A stretch of 64,000 bases of DNA from Parietaria judaica (GCA_954871525.1 OX940872.1:24771746-24835745), one strand, 5' to 3'. Positions 20,966 through 34,270 are shown, numbered from the stretch's first letter. Notes: generated by a model not told the origin, from the sequence alone. Numbers and translations are program-made.

Positions 20966-23736
20966 TTGATGTTTGAATCTTATGTTATGGGTGATTTTTC
21001 GAGCCTTGAAAAATAAAAGCCCAACCAAAAAAATAGGGTTCAAAATGATAAAAATTCCAGAAAGTCAAACCCGATAAAAATAAATCAATGGGCCCGACCT
21101 ATAGGTAGTTTTAGACACGTTTCCTTTGAAGTAGATAGTTGGTCCAGAAAAATGCCATCCCAAGCTCAACTCAAAAAAGTATGAGCGTGCTGAAAACGAG
21201 CACACTAGCAATTGTTAGTTCCAAACTGGACCTTTAAGCCAATAGCACACACAAGAAAGTCTAGGGAAAAGTCATCGATACAAAGAGGTTTCACCTATAT
21301 TTATACTACTAAAACCTAGAAATCAAATCCCTACAATCAAGAGTAATTACATTGATTCTTATATACATGGTAAGAAGGACATCATTGACATTCTCAAGTT
21401 GCATAATACGGATATGGATGATGAATTTATGATTTCTTCATTATGATTTATGAGCAACGAATACGTATTCATGGTCAAGTACTCAACAGATTCATAAACC
21501 GATTGAGTGAGTAATTTGAAACAGTCATAGATTGAATAGTGTGTCGTCAAAAAGGCAGTACGATAATCTACATTTTTTTTATGAGAATCATAATAATACG
21601 AACAACCTAGATTCTTACAATCTAATTGTATCGATGGAATCCTGTGATTAGGAATACAATAATATTTCAACTTAAGAGTTCAACTTCGAGCTATAGTAGA
21701 GTGTTATCGATTGAAGTTGGTGAAAATTCTCCATTTTTACCGTAGTTAGAGTAGTATGTCCATTAGTCCCCTTTGTAGCTCGATAAGAATGACGCCGCAA
21801 TTTTAATATCACTATGAATAAATGGTATATCCCATTAGTCATTATCTGAAAGTGGCAAAAGTACCAAAATCTTAGTACTGTCCAGGAAATGAAAAAAATA
21901 ATAGTTGAATTTGATTTTGAAAAATCATAGGATTGTGGGAGATCAAATTCTGATAAACTTATCTTTTTGAATCGTGGTATTCTGATGTTTGATTATGGTC
22001 AAATAAATTTTGTGACTGAGGCTAAAATATATAATCACTATTCAGACATGCGAATTTAATATTAAATTAAATATAAAATTTGATTCATGGAATATTTAAT
22101 TGATAATATAATTCATATTTGCCAAAAACTGAAAATTAGCCCGTCTATAAAACTTAAACGACATCTCCAGCATAAAACGACGTAATTTAAACAAAAACGG
22201 TTTTTGGCTTGGCGGGAAAATGATAAAAGTATGTATGTAAGAGCGACATGAATATCGAAATTCAAAACATGACTTTTAATCAGTTGGAAAAACAAAATGA
22301 CTAGTAAGAAATAAGTATATATGGAAAAAATATGACCAATGAAATGAAATAAATAGCATTAGTTCAGATTATTATTTTAGGAAAAGATAGAAATGATTAG
22401 AGAAAGAAAATAAAGCGTTTGCTCGCAGCTCGCTTCATAGTAATCGGAATCAAGCTTTAAGCTTCTAGTAAATCGACATCCCTTCGGTGATCTAATTTTT
22501 TTGTCAACCAGTGAGAATTCTATAAGTTTTAAAAATTAAAGACCGATTGTGTCAATCAGAATTCACGAGTATATCCTTAACCGACGAGTAATTTGTAAAA
22601 CAGAAGTAATTAAAATAATAATAATAATAATAAATATTTATGATTATTATTATATATATAACAATTTAATTAAAAATTTATTTTAATTTTTTCCGCTATA
22701 ATTTCGCATGTTAGAAGGTTTCGCAGAATAAATATATTCTAGCTAATTGCATTGTGATCAAACAAATACCCAGTTGTAGATAAATGAATAAATAATTACC
22801 TAGTTGCATTGTGTCATCACTTTATTTAAAGACCTAATTATATAATGCGATTAATAATCAAAACACTTATTACTTGGCTTTAAATGACCTAATTACATTT
22901 CTTTGTCATTGACTCGCTTTACCACTACTACGATGTAGTACGTACTATAATAACGTATCGTACTTTGAACTTTCCATGTAAACAACAAATATATAAATAA
23001 GTACCCACAAATTATAAAAGACGTGACTTGTATATAACTCGAGACTCAATTCTTGCTTAAAATATAAGGATATTAATATTCGTATGTTACAAAAAAAAAA
23101 AAAAGGACTTATATTATTCCTTTTTTTTTTTTTTGTGACAAAAATTTCCGATGATATAAAAAGAATGGCATAACACTCTATGGTAAGGTTCCACGCGACA
23201 ATATATATTGATCATGTTTTTGTCTTTCACAACACGTACATTATAAGCAGTTCAATGAGTCGACAATAAACAAGAAATTATTCGTGCATATTGTCAAAAT
23301 GTGTTCTACAATGCAATAACTAACACAATTTGATTCGATCTTGTTGTGACATGGTAAAAAAGGGCGAAAATGTGGTCAATAAGAGCGAAAAAAATGGCCA
23401 AAATATTCGTAGGTAAGGGTTAACGAAAAAATGTAATTACTTATGCCAAAAAAAATTATATCATTGAGATTTTTTTTTTTTTAGAAGTCAACCCACACAG
23501 GGCTCATCCAAGAAATTTCTGAAAGTTCAATCCCACCATTAATTAAAATAGAAACCTTCAACTATATAACCAACGATATAACATATGAAGATCATATCAA
23601 AAGCTTGACTAGTCAAACAGCAAGCTCATCCGAGAAATTTCTTAAGTTGAAAAACGCTCACTATTTAAAACCCTAGCACTACTTCTGATTTTCTTCAAAC
23701 GTAAACGAAACTGCCAAAAATATTATAGCAACACAA
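20966..23736. other. Intergenic; upstream of gene 3
   Basis: AT-rich with no convincing gene. Near the end, GCTCATCC(A/G)AGAAATTTCT occurs twice (about 23503 and 23624). TTGAC and GTCAA W-box cores lie at about 23610. A TATA-like TATTTAAA lies at 23662-23669, about 70 bp before the start codon of gene 3. Confidence 0.5.
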
Positions 23737-26700
23737 ATGGAGGAGCTCCGCGAGATGGCCTTGGCCGATCACGCAGCCTCGAACGAGGAGGCTAGGGAGC
23801 TCGCAGCCGAGTTTTTTCGAGCCATGGACCCTGAGCTCAAGGGCTACGTCAGGTTAGTAATATTTCGGCCATATATATGATTTCTAGGAGATGAAACCAG
23901 GACCGGCCGTACTAATATTTTGATACGAATCCCAGAACTCTAGTTCTGTGTTAAGAGACCATTATTTTTGAATTCCCGGCACTAGGGCCGGTAAATAATT
24001 GATAATTACCCGTCAAAGTTGGTAACTAAATTTTTTAAATTTTTCTTACGAGTTTTGGTTATAAAACCGATCGATAAGAAGTAAAAACCATTATTTAAGT
24101 TCACCTTTTAAACCGGTGACCAATGATAAATCGCTATTTTATCGGTTTCTTTAATATTTGACAATATCGTCATAAATATGAGACCTAAGCTCCTGGTTCG
24201 ATAAACAAGTCCCAACTCCGGCCGCGTTCCGGTCACGCGCGGTTCTCAAAAGAATAGAGAAAAAATGTAACGCGCACGTACTCGTTTAACACTAGTATAT
24301 ACATTCCAGTAATCATGAACCGGGCCTCGGTATGTCAGGTTCGAGGACTTCGTGCAGTACATGCGACTCGTAGGCCGAGCGCAGATGGGGTCGGCGGAGT
24401 TCTTCAGCGAGCTCACAACGTCGGAGCATCTCGGGGCCGACGAAGTCCTGACAGTGTACTACATATTCAAGAGCGGGAGGCCGTTCTGTGACGGATTCTG
24501 CGGGAAGTTCGTCAAAGGGGCCTATTTCACTTGCCTGAAGTGCCTCGAGACTGAAGGCTCTCGTGCCTTCAACGTTTGCCCTAGATGCGTCGTCAGTGCC
24601 ACGTGTCAGCATGGCTACGATCACAAGGAGTTCGTCGATCCCTTCGTGCTGCTTCACCGTAGGAAGATGGAGCACTTTCAGAATCATCCCATGGAGCCAA
24701 TGGTACGTATATTAGATAGATATACAGTTATATACAAATAAATATATGCATATATATAAATATATATATTTTAATTAGTAGTTATTAAAACGTCACTTGC
24801 AAGTTGCAACCAACAGTTTGTCGGCGATCAACAGGATTTTTCAACTTACCGGCAGTAAACCTTCAAGTTTAAAACTCGTTCCGTTTTACATGCAGTAAAA
24901 CGTACTTTTATAAATTAATATTATTTGGACCAAATGATATTATTATATTATCGTATCATAAGTTAGATTTATTAATTATAGCCGGGACCATTGATCAAAA
25001 GTATCATTTAATCGATGTTACTAATTTATCGAGTATTAATTTGACTTAATCTGACTGTACATATATAATAGCCGTTGGCTTGAGCCAATAACCTGAACGC
25101 TCACCAATCAATATATATAATGGCGTTATTCCCACATTATCCGGCCGTCGTAAATAACCTTATAACCGTATTTCCCTACTTTTCTAATTACTAATTATAT
25201 TAAGAATATGATATATTTAATGGAAAATTTTGCCTATAAAGTAGTAACACTATAGATCCCACTAGCTTGTGAGTTCTATATTATCATAGAGAGATTAAGA
25301 GAATTTAGAAATATCCATATGCTATTAATGATTTTCCATTGATTATGTTACTAAGTATTTCTTCAGATTTTTATATTTACAATAAAATATGCATAAAGAT
25401 ATATTGTTGTGATTAAAGATTTTGATTATATATTATCGAGTATAATTAAAATTAAAACTATGCGAAAGTATTATTTAATTGAAATTATTAATTAATTAAC
25501 AAAGTTTTATTATATAATATTAACACTTGATAAGACGTTAGGTAGTGATCGTTGATGTTTCCTCTTCATCGTTAATATAGAAAATGAACAAGTAGCAATA
25601 ACATTGTAATAGTAATATTATTGTGTATCAGTATGTATTATATATGATAATATATCGTTTGGGAAAAGAAATTTATTGTGTGTATCTTCATTAACTATTA
25701 TATATATATATATATATTGTAAATATCTTTGACTAGAAAATGTGACATTGGACGTATTATGCAATAGGTAACTTATGAGTATTTGTATAATTTCTTATAC
25801 TCAGCTACTTTTTTAAGGGTTTTTTTTTTTCTCGAATTAATATATAATTATAAGTGTAGAGAGACTGAGAGAGTGGGGTAAAGTATCAATTCACATTAAT
25901 TATAACTGAGTCTAGTATATTCCAGTATTGAATGAGTCTAGTAGTATAGGACGTGTAATATTATATGTTTGTAATTCATAGATTATATTTTTGTATGTTG
26001 ACCTGATATTTAAACAAAGATATACACCTATATTAAATAGGTGTACATGACATCGTTACTATATATATATTCATATATGCTTAGTCCTGGAAATTTCACA
26101 CGAAAAATTATATTATATATATATATACATCTTCATGAATTTTTTAAAAGTAGTTTCAGGAATTTTAAAATTACTAAAATGTTATTATATATATGTATAG
26201 GAATTCATAGGATTAGTCTTTTCTTTGTATAGGATTAGAAATGGTAGATATATAATTTCCCGGTAATTATTATTCTGGTACTTTTGCCAGTTATTAGTTT
26301 GTATCTTGTTGTTGTTGTGAGTGTGGTATATGTACCACATATGTTCTTAAAATTCAATACACAGAAACATATTCTTCTTCTTCTATTTTCTTTCTCTCTG
26401 AAGCTTTCAAAAGCTCAATGATTTTCATCAAGGTGTATATACATGATACGATTTAAATATATCTATTACCAGGCTACTGCTCCGTCATTCATGGAATCGT
26501 TGTACAATATCGCTGATTCCGGCTCATCGGGAACGACTTTTCTAGATGAAAATCGAGAAACAAGACCACAACAAAGGCCGGTAAATTCTCTATATTTCTC
26601 TCTGTCTCTCAATTTATATCGGTAAAATTCAATAATTATTATCCTTATACATGGGTGAAAATAGATTTTTAGTCCCAAAATCAGAAATTATAATCCTATC

Positions 26701-26961
26701 AACAATCAATCCCCAAAATGCCCTTAAAAAAACAAGTTTTTTTTTTTTCTTTCATACAAAACTCTTGGAGTGTTTGTCATCCTTTTTTTTTCTTTTCTTT
26801 TTTTGCAAAAATATAAAACTAAAAAGTTGTAAATTTTTGTTTCATCTTTACAACTCGAGTTGAATCACACAATTTAACTTTCACATACCCGAATGGTTTT
26901 TTTTTTTTTTTAAGGTAACTATTCGATTAATTTTCTTATTGATTGACTAAGCTATTATGAA

Positions 26962-26994
<33 letters not shown>

Positions 26995-27098
26995 GGTGCC
27001 AGACTCCTGCGGTGGTGGACCGATTAGCAACGCTGGTGCAGCTTTCACTCAGCCTTGGCAATTTTCTTGCTGCTATAGGAGCTTGTACAATCATGTAA
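23737..27098 (+). CDS. EF-hand-like/ZZ-finger/CaaX protein 3 (227 aa)
   Basis: Exons 23737-23852, 24339-24702, 26473-26580 and 27003-27098. The first junction splits an Arg codon; the others are phase 0. The start MEELREMAL matches gene 4. EF-hand 1 is degenerate (DPELKGYVRFED, residues 31-42) and EF-hand 2 is lost, so Ca2+ binding is doubtful. The ZZ site is intact: C89, C93, C104, C107, C119, C122, H130, H134, with C-x3-C first as in gene 4. A polar linker (exon 3) leads to an amphipathic or hydrophobic helix and the CaaX box CTIM. It alone has an intron inside the EF-hand region, flanked by an 8 bp direct repeat. Confidence 0.82.
23848..24341 (+). other. Gene-3-specific intron flanked by an 8 bp direct repeat
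   Basis: The intron 23853-24338 is bounded by GTCAGGTT at 23848-23855 and again at 24334-24341. The donor GT comes from the first copy and the acceptor AG from the second, so splicing restores the exon as in intronless gene 4. This is the pattern expected if a transposon with an 8 bp target duplication became an intron. No clear terminal inverted repeats are seen, and four of the eight bases follow splice consensus. Confidence 0.5.
24897..25065. repeat. Dispersed repeat fragment in gene 3 intron 2
   Basis: Contains GGACCA, GCCGGGACCATTGATC and TTTATCGAGTATTAA. These also occur in the element at 29605-29800. Likely a MITE remnant of a family whose ends resemble AAACCTCTACAAAGTAATA. Confidence 0.35.
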
Positions 27099-27640
27099 TA
27101 TTTGTATATATATATATATATAATTGTCGAGTGTATATATACATGTAGTTTTATATCAATAGCCAGCTAAATTTGCACATTGCTGGTCATTTGTTATTAT
27201 GTTGATTGTTGGAGTACGTTTATCCCATGTTGTAATTGTCGTTTTTCTTCTTCTTATAATGCTTTTTTTTTTCTTTCTCTTAACTCGCTACAAGAAAATG
27301 CGTTTTTAGCGGCTTAGGTTTATGCCGTTTTATAAATTCGGCAGCAAAGCTGTCATTTCCGACGACTTTGGCTCTACGGGAAAAATCCGAACAAATTATA
27401 ATATAACCCGGAAATGTGTGTTTAAAATTGCATCCGATGGGATGAATCGTTTTTATTTATTTATTTTTTAATTGCAATTGTATTAGACCGGATTAAACAA
27501 GAACCGGTTTATCAAATACCGCATGTGGATAAAAACCATTTATGGGTTTAGGGGTAAAAAACTCGAAACCTAGATTATAGGTTACTCAAACCCGTTTATT
27601 TAATATATTTTTAGTATTTTAATTTTTTTTCCTCTTTTTT
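27099..27640. other. Intergenic; possible CACTA end remnant
   Basis: At about 27290, GCTACAAGAAAATGCGTTTTTAG resembles the CACTACAAGAAAA type of CACTA terminus followed by subterminal GCCG motifs. No matching other end is found. No gene seen. Confidence 0.35.
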
Positions 27641-28135
27641 TGGGGTGACAATTCGGGTTCATGTCGTGTTCATGCCGGGTCTTAATCATTTTCTTACTTA
27701 TTTTATGTCGACCAAACCCGCCCAATTTATTAATCGTGTAAGAAGATGAGACCCAGATCCGTCCCATTTTACTATCGTTTTTATCGTGTCTACTCGTTTA
27801 TAACCCATTTAATAAATTTGTGTATCTTAAAATTATAAATTAATTCAATTTGCACTCATTTAACTTAATTTATTTAATTATACAACGTAATTAATAAAAT
27901 AAAAGTATAAATGCCATATATAATAAGTTTTATAATTTTTATCATATATAAAATGCAAATTTTTGCTTCTTAATTGTGTTTAACTGGATCCCATCATGTT
28001 ATCGTATTCGTACCGTCTTTATCATTATTTAATAGTGTTCGACACGGTTGGATTTAGATCCATTTATGGTAGACCCAAACCCGTTTAAATCGCATCGTAA
28101 TCGTTTTATGTTTTGTGTTTGTGTCCGACCAAAGT
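27641..28135. mobile_element. Non-autonomous repeat of the GGTGGCAATTCGGG family, copy 1
   Basis: Closely related over its length to 45250-45815 (shared GTCGTGTTC, TTATTAATCGTGTTAGAAGATGAGACCC, GTGTTCGACACGG and ATAGACCCAAAC...TTTAAATCG blocks). This copy begins GGGGTGACAATTCGGG and its right end is eroded. No coding capacity. Confidence 0.6.
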
Positions 28136-30117
28136 CCTCATTATAAACACCGTCTTTTTTGTACCTTCTATCTTTAAAAAAAAAAAAAAAAAAAGGTGTT
28201 CAACTTCTACATCTTTTAATGCTTGTTTTTAATAAGTAAATTTTCAAATAGTTTGACACGATTATTGTTAAAAAGTATTTAATAATCACGAGACCACTAT
28301 CAATTGATATTAGGTATAATAACTAAGGATTTATTGTTACAATTAAAGGAGTAACTTTATAGTGATTATGTTGAAATTTGTTTGTTTATTATCTGATCTG
28401 TGTTTTGTGTAAGATGGGTTGTGAAGTAGCGCATGTCAAGACAAATCTTGACTTGCTTTGGCTACTTTTGCCTTTTAATTTAAAACAGATTTAACTTGCA
28501 TATATACAGTTATACATATTATATAATTACCATAGTACCCTATAACCCTTCGTGATTAAGGTTATGAATAGTCAATAGAAGTACAATCATAATTATTGCT
28601 GGTGGGTCTCTGAGATATGTCTTTAAGATTTAAAAGACCCTACTCTTTTGCCGACCTTCATATTTTATTTTAGTTTTTCAATTTATTTATTTATTATTTC
28701 TCTCCATTTTTTACCTGTAAATTTTGAATTTTCACTTTACATTTTTTGCTCCTAATTAGTAATTACTCTATAAAACTTGTATACGCGGTCTGCTCCTATC
28801 TCTGATCGGATCTTCAAGAAAATTTATACTTAAAATACGGTATTCGATCCTATTTTACTTTTCTGTTTAGGCTTAATATACGTATTAATTTAGTTTTTCA
28901 CGTATAGGTAATTATTATGTCCATTATTTTTCTCAGTATATAATTTTTTTACGCAAATATACACACCTATGCAGTGCTAAATAGTTAATAAATCAAAGAT
29001 CTCAAGGCGCTCATCTTCAAATTAATGATTAATTAATTAATTAAAATAATGGAAAAGCTTCAAGTGTGTGAGCTATTTCTCACTTGACCTAATCTTAAAT
29101 ATTGAACTTTAAGAAAGTTAAAAAAAAAAAATTGAATACTATACTTAAATAAGTGCTGATATTGAAGATCACAAATTCGTGGAAAGTACCGGCATTTTAA
29201 AGATCAATCTTAAATTATTTACTTTATAAGTAAGAACAAAGAAGGTATCACTATGATAATAAGTGCATTTTCTAATTTGAAATTTCCATGAAGCTTCTTT
29301 GACTCCCCAAAACTCTCACATTCGAGGGTGGTTTCATACGAGCAGAGACGACCAAAGTCAAAGTCTTTAAATATGATTGATTAATTTACCCAAAAATCAT
29401 ACAGTATCTTAGATCTAAGAAGAAGAAAAAAAATGATTCCGGGTTCAAATATTGGGTTTGACGGGGTTTTGATGGGTTATCTTCGGATTTGCGAAAAATT
29501 TTAAACCGAAAGAAGTGGTCGGGTTTTGGTCGGATATTATTCTCGGGTTGCAACACGTGTAGTGCAAAATTGTGGATCGGCGAGCATGTGACCTTCGGAT
29601 TATAATAAAACCTCTACAAAGTAATATTGTCGGGACCAGAAAATTTTATTATTTGATTGAATTTATAAATTTATCGAGGGGAACTTTGGTCATAGTAATT
29701 AGAGTCCGGACCATGCAAAAGTATTTTCGTATCGAGGTTATCAATTTATCGAGTATTAACGTGATTATACTCTATATGTTTTATTATAGAACGGGACGGG
29801 CGATAAGGATTTAAATAAAAATACAAATTTTCGAGGACCAAAATATTACGAGAAGTGATTATAATTAAGAAGAAGAAAAAAAAGGATAAAAACGTTCACA
29901 TTGTATATTATTTGCAATGACGTGTAAGTGTAACTACACAAAATTTGTTTTTATTTTTATTTATTTATTTTGTACGTTACTGTGACGCCTTTGACTTCAA
30001 GTCCTCCATACACTACTTGGTTCTCAAGCTTCCAAAAACTATAAATCACCCAAAATCATTAATAAGTACCTATAGATTCCTAAAAATCATTCAACACTAT
30101 AACTAAAGCTAGCTTCA
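28136..30117. other. Intergenic; upstream of gene 4, with a MITE remnant
   Basis: A repeat at about 29605-29800 (AAACCTCTACAAAGTAATATTGTCGGGACC...TTTATCGAGTATTAACG) is related to 24.9 kb. A TTTGACTTC W-box-like core lies at about 29990, and TATAAAT at 30040-30046 is a good TATA candidate for gene 4. No gene seen. Confidence 0.5.
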
Positions 30118-31626
30118 ATGGAGGACTTGAGGCAGACGGCGCTGGCCTACTACACGGCGGCCACAAAGGAGATCAAGAGCGTGGTCGACGAGTTCTACTC
30201 GGAGATGGACCGGAGTGATGCCGGGCACGTGCGGTTCAAGGAGTTCGCGATGTACATGGACGCCATCGGCTGCAACCACTTGAGTTCCGACGCGTTCTTC
30301 GACGAGCTCCGTCAAGAGGGCAACGACGTGCTCTTCCTCGACGACGTCATCATGCTCTTCTACATCATCCACAGCGGCCGCCCGATCTGCGGAGGCTCGT
30401 GCAGGAAGCTCGCGAAAGGAATGTACTTCACGTGCGTCAAGTGCTTCGACGACACGGCCGATGTTGCCGCCCGGCGAGCGGCCTTCAGCGTCTGTTCGCA
30501 GTGCTTCTCCAACGAGAAGAACTACGAGCACGAGCACGACGAATTCTTGGACCCGATCGTTATGCTCCACCTGAAGAGGATGGAGGCTCTCGATGCGCGC
30601 TCGAATGCGCAAGCATCGAGCCGCGTCGCTGATCACGAGGTGTGTATATATATATATTAGTCCCGTTTTGATATATGAACTTGATTTATTAATTAGTTTC
30701 TATAATCGGTGACGGAAACGGAAATTACTTTGTTTTGTATCATATCAATTATATGGTCAAGTATGATATACAAGTAATTAAATTATATCTTCTCCAAATT
30801 ATATTTTTGTAAAAAGTCCTAACCCACGGGACCGTCGAACCCTAGATTTGAAATGACAACGCGTTGATCGTGGCTTTGTTTTCCGGTTTTTCTCGGTACA
30901 GACAAGTAGTAGCACGGTTTCCAAGAGCGGCGAAGGCAAGCGAGAGGCGGAGAATGGGAGAGAGAGGATTTCTCGGACTGAAAGTTCTAAGAAAGTAAGT
31001 GCTTTCAATTTTTAAATTTTATTTTTTTATAATTTTCTTATAATTAAGTCTCGACATGAAGTCATTTTATCCATTAAATAATTTATTTATAGATTAAATA
31101 CGAGCGCTCTTCGTCATCGTCGTCGATCTCAAGCATCATCGTGTATCCAAGCTCCAATCGCGACAAAAAGGTAATTTATTTTTCACAATTGCAATCATCT
31201 GTGGAAGTTATACATACAAGAAAAAAATATTAATAATTTAACATTTTACCCTAATATTATAGACTAGTTTCAAGTTTTCGTGTTTTATCGAGACGTTAGG
31301 CTAATTGAGTTTTCGGATCTCTTAAAAATATATATATATAAAACAAAAATTAACGGATCTCTTAAAAATATATATATAAAACAAAAATTAAAGCTCTTAG
31401 ATTTCAGGAAGAGAACATCAATAAATTTTACTCGCAGTATAATTTCAATGTTTGAATTATTATTTTTTTCTACATTAGTTACATAATATATATATATATA
31501 TATATAGTTCTAATATATAGTGTGATTAATTTCCAGGAAAAGACGCAGACAGCAATACAATTGGGCCAGCTGGTTGCGAGCATAGGAAGTATTGTCGTTG
31601 CAGCTCAGCTATGCACCATCATGTGA
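30118..31626 (+). CDS. EF-hand-like/ZZ-finger/CaaX protein 4 (260 aa)
   Basis: Exons 30118-30639, 30902-30994, 31093-31170 and 31537-31626, all phase 0. The N-terminal helix MEDLRQTALAYY is shared with genes 1-3. EF loop 1 is partly degenerate (DRSDAGHVRFKE, residues 31-42) and loop 2 is lost (EGNDVLFLDD region). The ZZ site is C91, C95, C106, C109, C126, C129, H138, H140. Exons 2 and 3 encode a Ser/Lys/Glu-rich, probably disordered linker including a run of six Ser, absent from genes 1 and 2. The last exon encodes a hydrophobic helix ending AAQLCTIM, a CaaX box. No intron interrupts the EF-hand region, in contrast to gene 3. Intron 3 contains a duplicated segment beginning GGATCTCTTAAAAATATATA. 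Confidence 0.83.
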
Positions 31627-33584
31627 TTTTTTTTTTTTTTTAATATATAGTTTTGGATTAAGATTTCAAGGACTATCTATTATATGGAAATATTAATTTC
31701 TTTTTTATGTTTGTTTTTTTCTTTCGTACTTGACTTTGTAATTGTAATTACTTTTCTCCGTTGATATAACATAGTCGTATGTGAGCATTTATATACTGCG
31801 TTATGGCCCATTGATATTTGTGTCGTTTTCCGTATGTGTCGTTTATCCAGTGCGCTATAAATAATGAAATATCCACTATTTCCAATAATAATAAAAAAAT
31901 AATAAAATACCTCAGAAAGCTAAGGGGGAACTACAATATAATACATGAATAATTGCCGCATAATATAAATTTATTCAAATTTCCAAGAATAATCCTAAAT
32001 TTTTAATTGCGCATAATAATTTCAAGATCGTGAATTTTACGTTTTTAAATAATGTCATCCCATGTGTCCATAAATATATATATTTTTTTTACATACTAAC
32101 ACTCAATTTTTTCATGTTAAATGATTTGATAGGAGGCATACGCTTAAAGCTAATCAAGAGTTAAAAAAATAAATTTTACGGCATAAGCATCTATTATGCA
32201 GAATTGAACGTTTGAAATTATGCCACAAACATTTAAATTAAACGATATAGTTTGTCACAATTATCTTTACAATATATGCCTCTTGAAACAACAATTTAAT
32301 TTCACAATTTATAATAAGGAGAATTTAATAATCACTTACGTTTTTTCTAATCTAATTTAACAATGGATAATCGTGGATAAACTGATAAAATCAATAATTA
32401 TATATCTATATATTAGCGGTATATATCTCCAAATTATAGCTATTGGTACTTTTAAACTTTTATATTTATTCGCGGTAAATACTTTAAAGTAGGGGTGTGC
32501 ATGGGTTTGATTGGGTCGACTCGAGGTAAAACATGAACCCGACCCGATCTTATTGGGTTTTGGAAAAATAACTCAATCCAACCCAATTTTTTTGAAGGCC
32601 CAATCCAACCCGACCCAAAAAACTCTGGGTTAGGTTGGGTCTTTAGCCTAACTAAATCAAAATAAAAATATATAAATATTTTATTGAATAACACTTAGAT
32701 TTAAACCGCCAACCAATAAGCAAAAATTTCATATTACTGTTTTAAATACCCAGTTCAAAATTCAAACGTTATTATAATCTTATCAAACATTAAATAACAC
32801 AAGTACGGAACATAGTCGTAAAGTAAACTAGAAACGTGGTCGTAATCATAAACTAGAAACATAGTCATAGACATTAAATAATGACCAAACATAAAAATGA
32901 GACTCTATAAATACTTTTGTTTATTTGCTATGTGCTTTTACATACTTAAACAACAAAAATATATTTAAAAAAATTAATTAATATTTGGTCATTAATTAAC
33001 AAAAACATATTCCCTCAAGTTCTTATTTCATTATCACATATACTCTTGAATGCGTTAGTTGGCCGAGTTAGCAACTTCAAATAGCTTCCGGTTCTAAGTC
33101 TGAAACCGAGTTAACATTTTCATCACAAGCGTCTTCATCGTCAATTGACGATAAAACCTTGCAGAATCATATACAATGAAATAAGAACTTGAAACTTGAA
33201 AGCAAGGTTCTAAATATCGATATTGATGTCGTCTCGCACTCTTCATTTTACAGATATATCGCTTGCCGATGCCGATATCGATGGATAAATTCGAAGAAAT
33301 GGATACATCGCTTGCCGATAACACCGCATAAATTTCACGTATATATCGCTTGCCTATTGAAATATCGACTGATATTCTGAAAAATATTTTTAGTATTTTA
33401 ATGACATTTTTATATAGTTTCTAAACTACTTATTTAATAAATATGAAACACAGTTATAGCCTATAAAACACACTCGTAAATCATAATATGACACAAAAAC
33501 ATATAGCAGAAAACTCATAACTCGTAACGTAATGTTAGTATAACATAAAATAAGGTATGTATCATTTTTTTTATTATATATATA
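31627..33584. other. Intergenic; MITE-like remnants
   Basis: About 32492-32665 starts AGGGGTGTGCATGGG and is built of GGGTCGACTCG / AACCCGACCC motifs, typical of short non-autonomous plant repeats. About 33205-33375 contains repeated ATATCG and CGCTTGCCGA motifs related to 33785-33955. No gene seen. Confidence 0.45.
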
Positions 33585-33700
33585 TATATATGAGGATCTT
33601 TGGATTTCACTCTTATCCTCATGGTGACTCGAACTCAAGACCTCTAATGTCTTAAGTGATGTACTTGTTACCACTAGACCAAGCACATCTTGTCAAATAA
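33585..33700 (-). repeat. tRNA-derived SINE-like element, minus strand
   Basis: On the minus strand, TGGTCTAGTGGTAACAAG (box A) is followed by GAGTTCGAGTCACC (box B) and a T/A microsatellite tail. The spacing (about 45 bp) and lack of a complete cloverleaf argue for a SINE. Confidence 0.6.
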
Positions 33701-34270
33701 GGTATGTATCATAATAAAGTAATAGAGTACGAACATAAATACGAACATAGAGTAGGAAGTACGAATATATATATGGAGCATGGTTCTAATTCTAAATGTC
33801 AATATCGATGCCGTTTCACACTCTCTATTTTACGCGGATAAATGAGAAGAAATGAATATACCGATTTTTGCGAATACCGTTTCGCACTTCTCATTTTCTG
33901 GGCATGTCGTTGATATACCGACGATATATCCGAATATTTAGAACCTTGCTTGAAAGTACGTGCAGCCAAAAAAATGTATATAAAAACAAAAGTGCATCAA
34001 TAATCATAATTCGAGGACATCTGCCGCTAATATCTCATATATATATATATTTTTATATGTATAAATCTATTTTTGTTTTCTTGTTTGCCGCGACTGTTCA
34101 TTTCTGCTGAGCTCTGAGCTCTCTCCTGTCTGTCCTCGACTTCCCGCCACAAAAAAACCTCGGTCCGCCGTAAACCCTAGCGGCCGAATTTCTCGCGACT
34201 GAATCGCCGGCGAGCTCCGGCGAGGCTTCCGAAACGCTTCCGTCGAGGTTTTGGGTGGAAAAGGTGCAAA
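33701..34270. other. MSH1 upstream region and leader
   Basis: The left half carries the ATATCG-rich dispersed repeat. From about 34080 the sequence becomes GC-richer and C/T-rich, as expected for a plant 5' UTR, up to the MSH1 start codon at 34271. Confidence 0.5.

Noticed and set aside
33600..33695. Possible minus-strand tRNA gene
   Set aside because: Box A and B are present but the arms do not pair as in a tRNA and there is a microsatellite tail. A SINE fits better.
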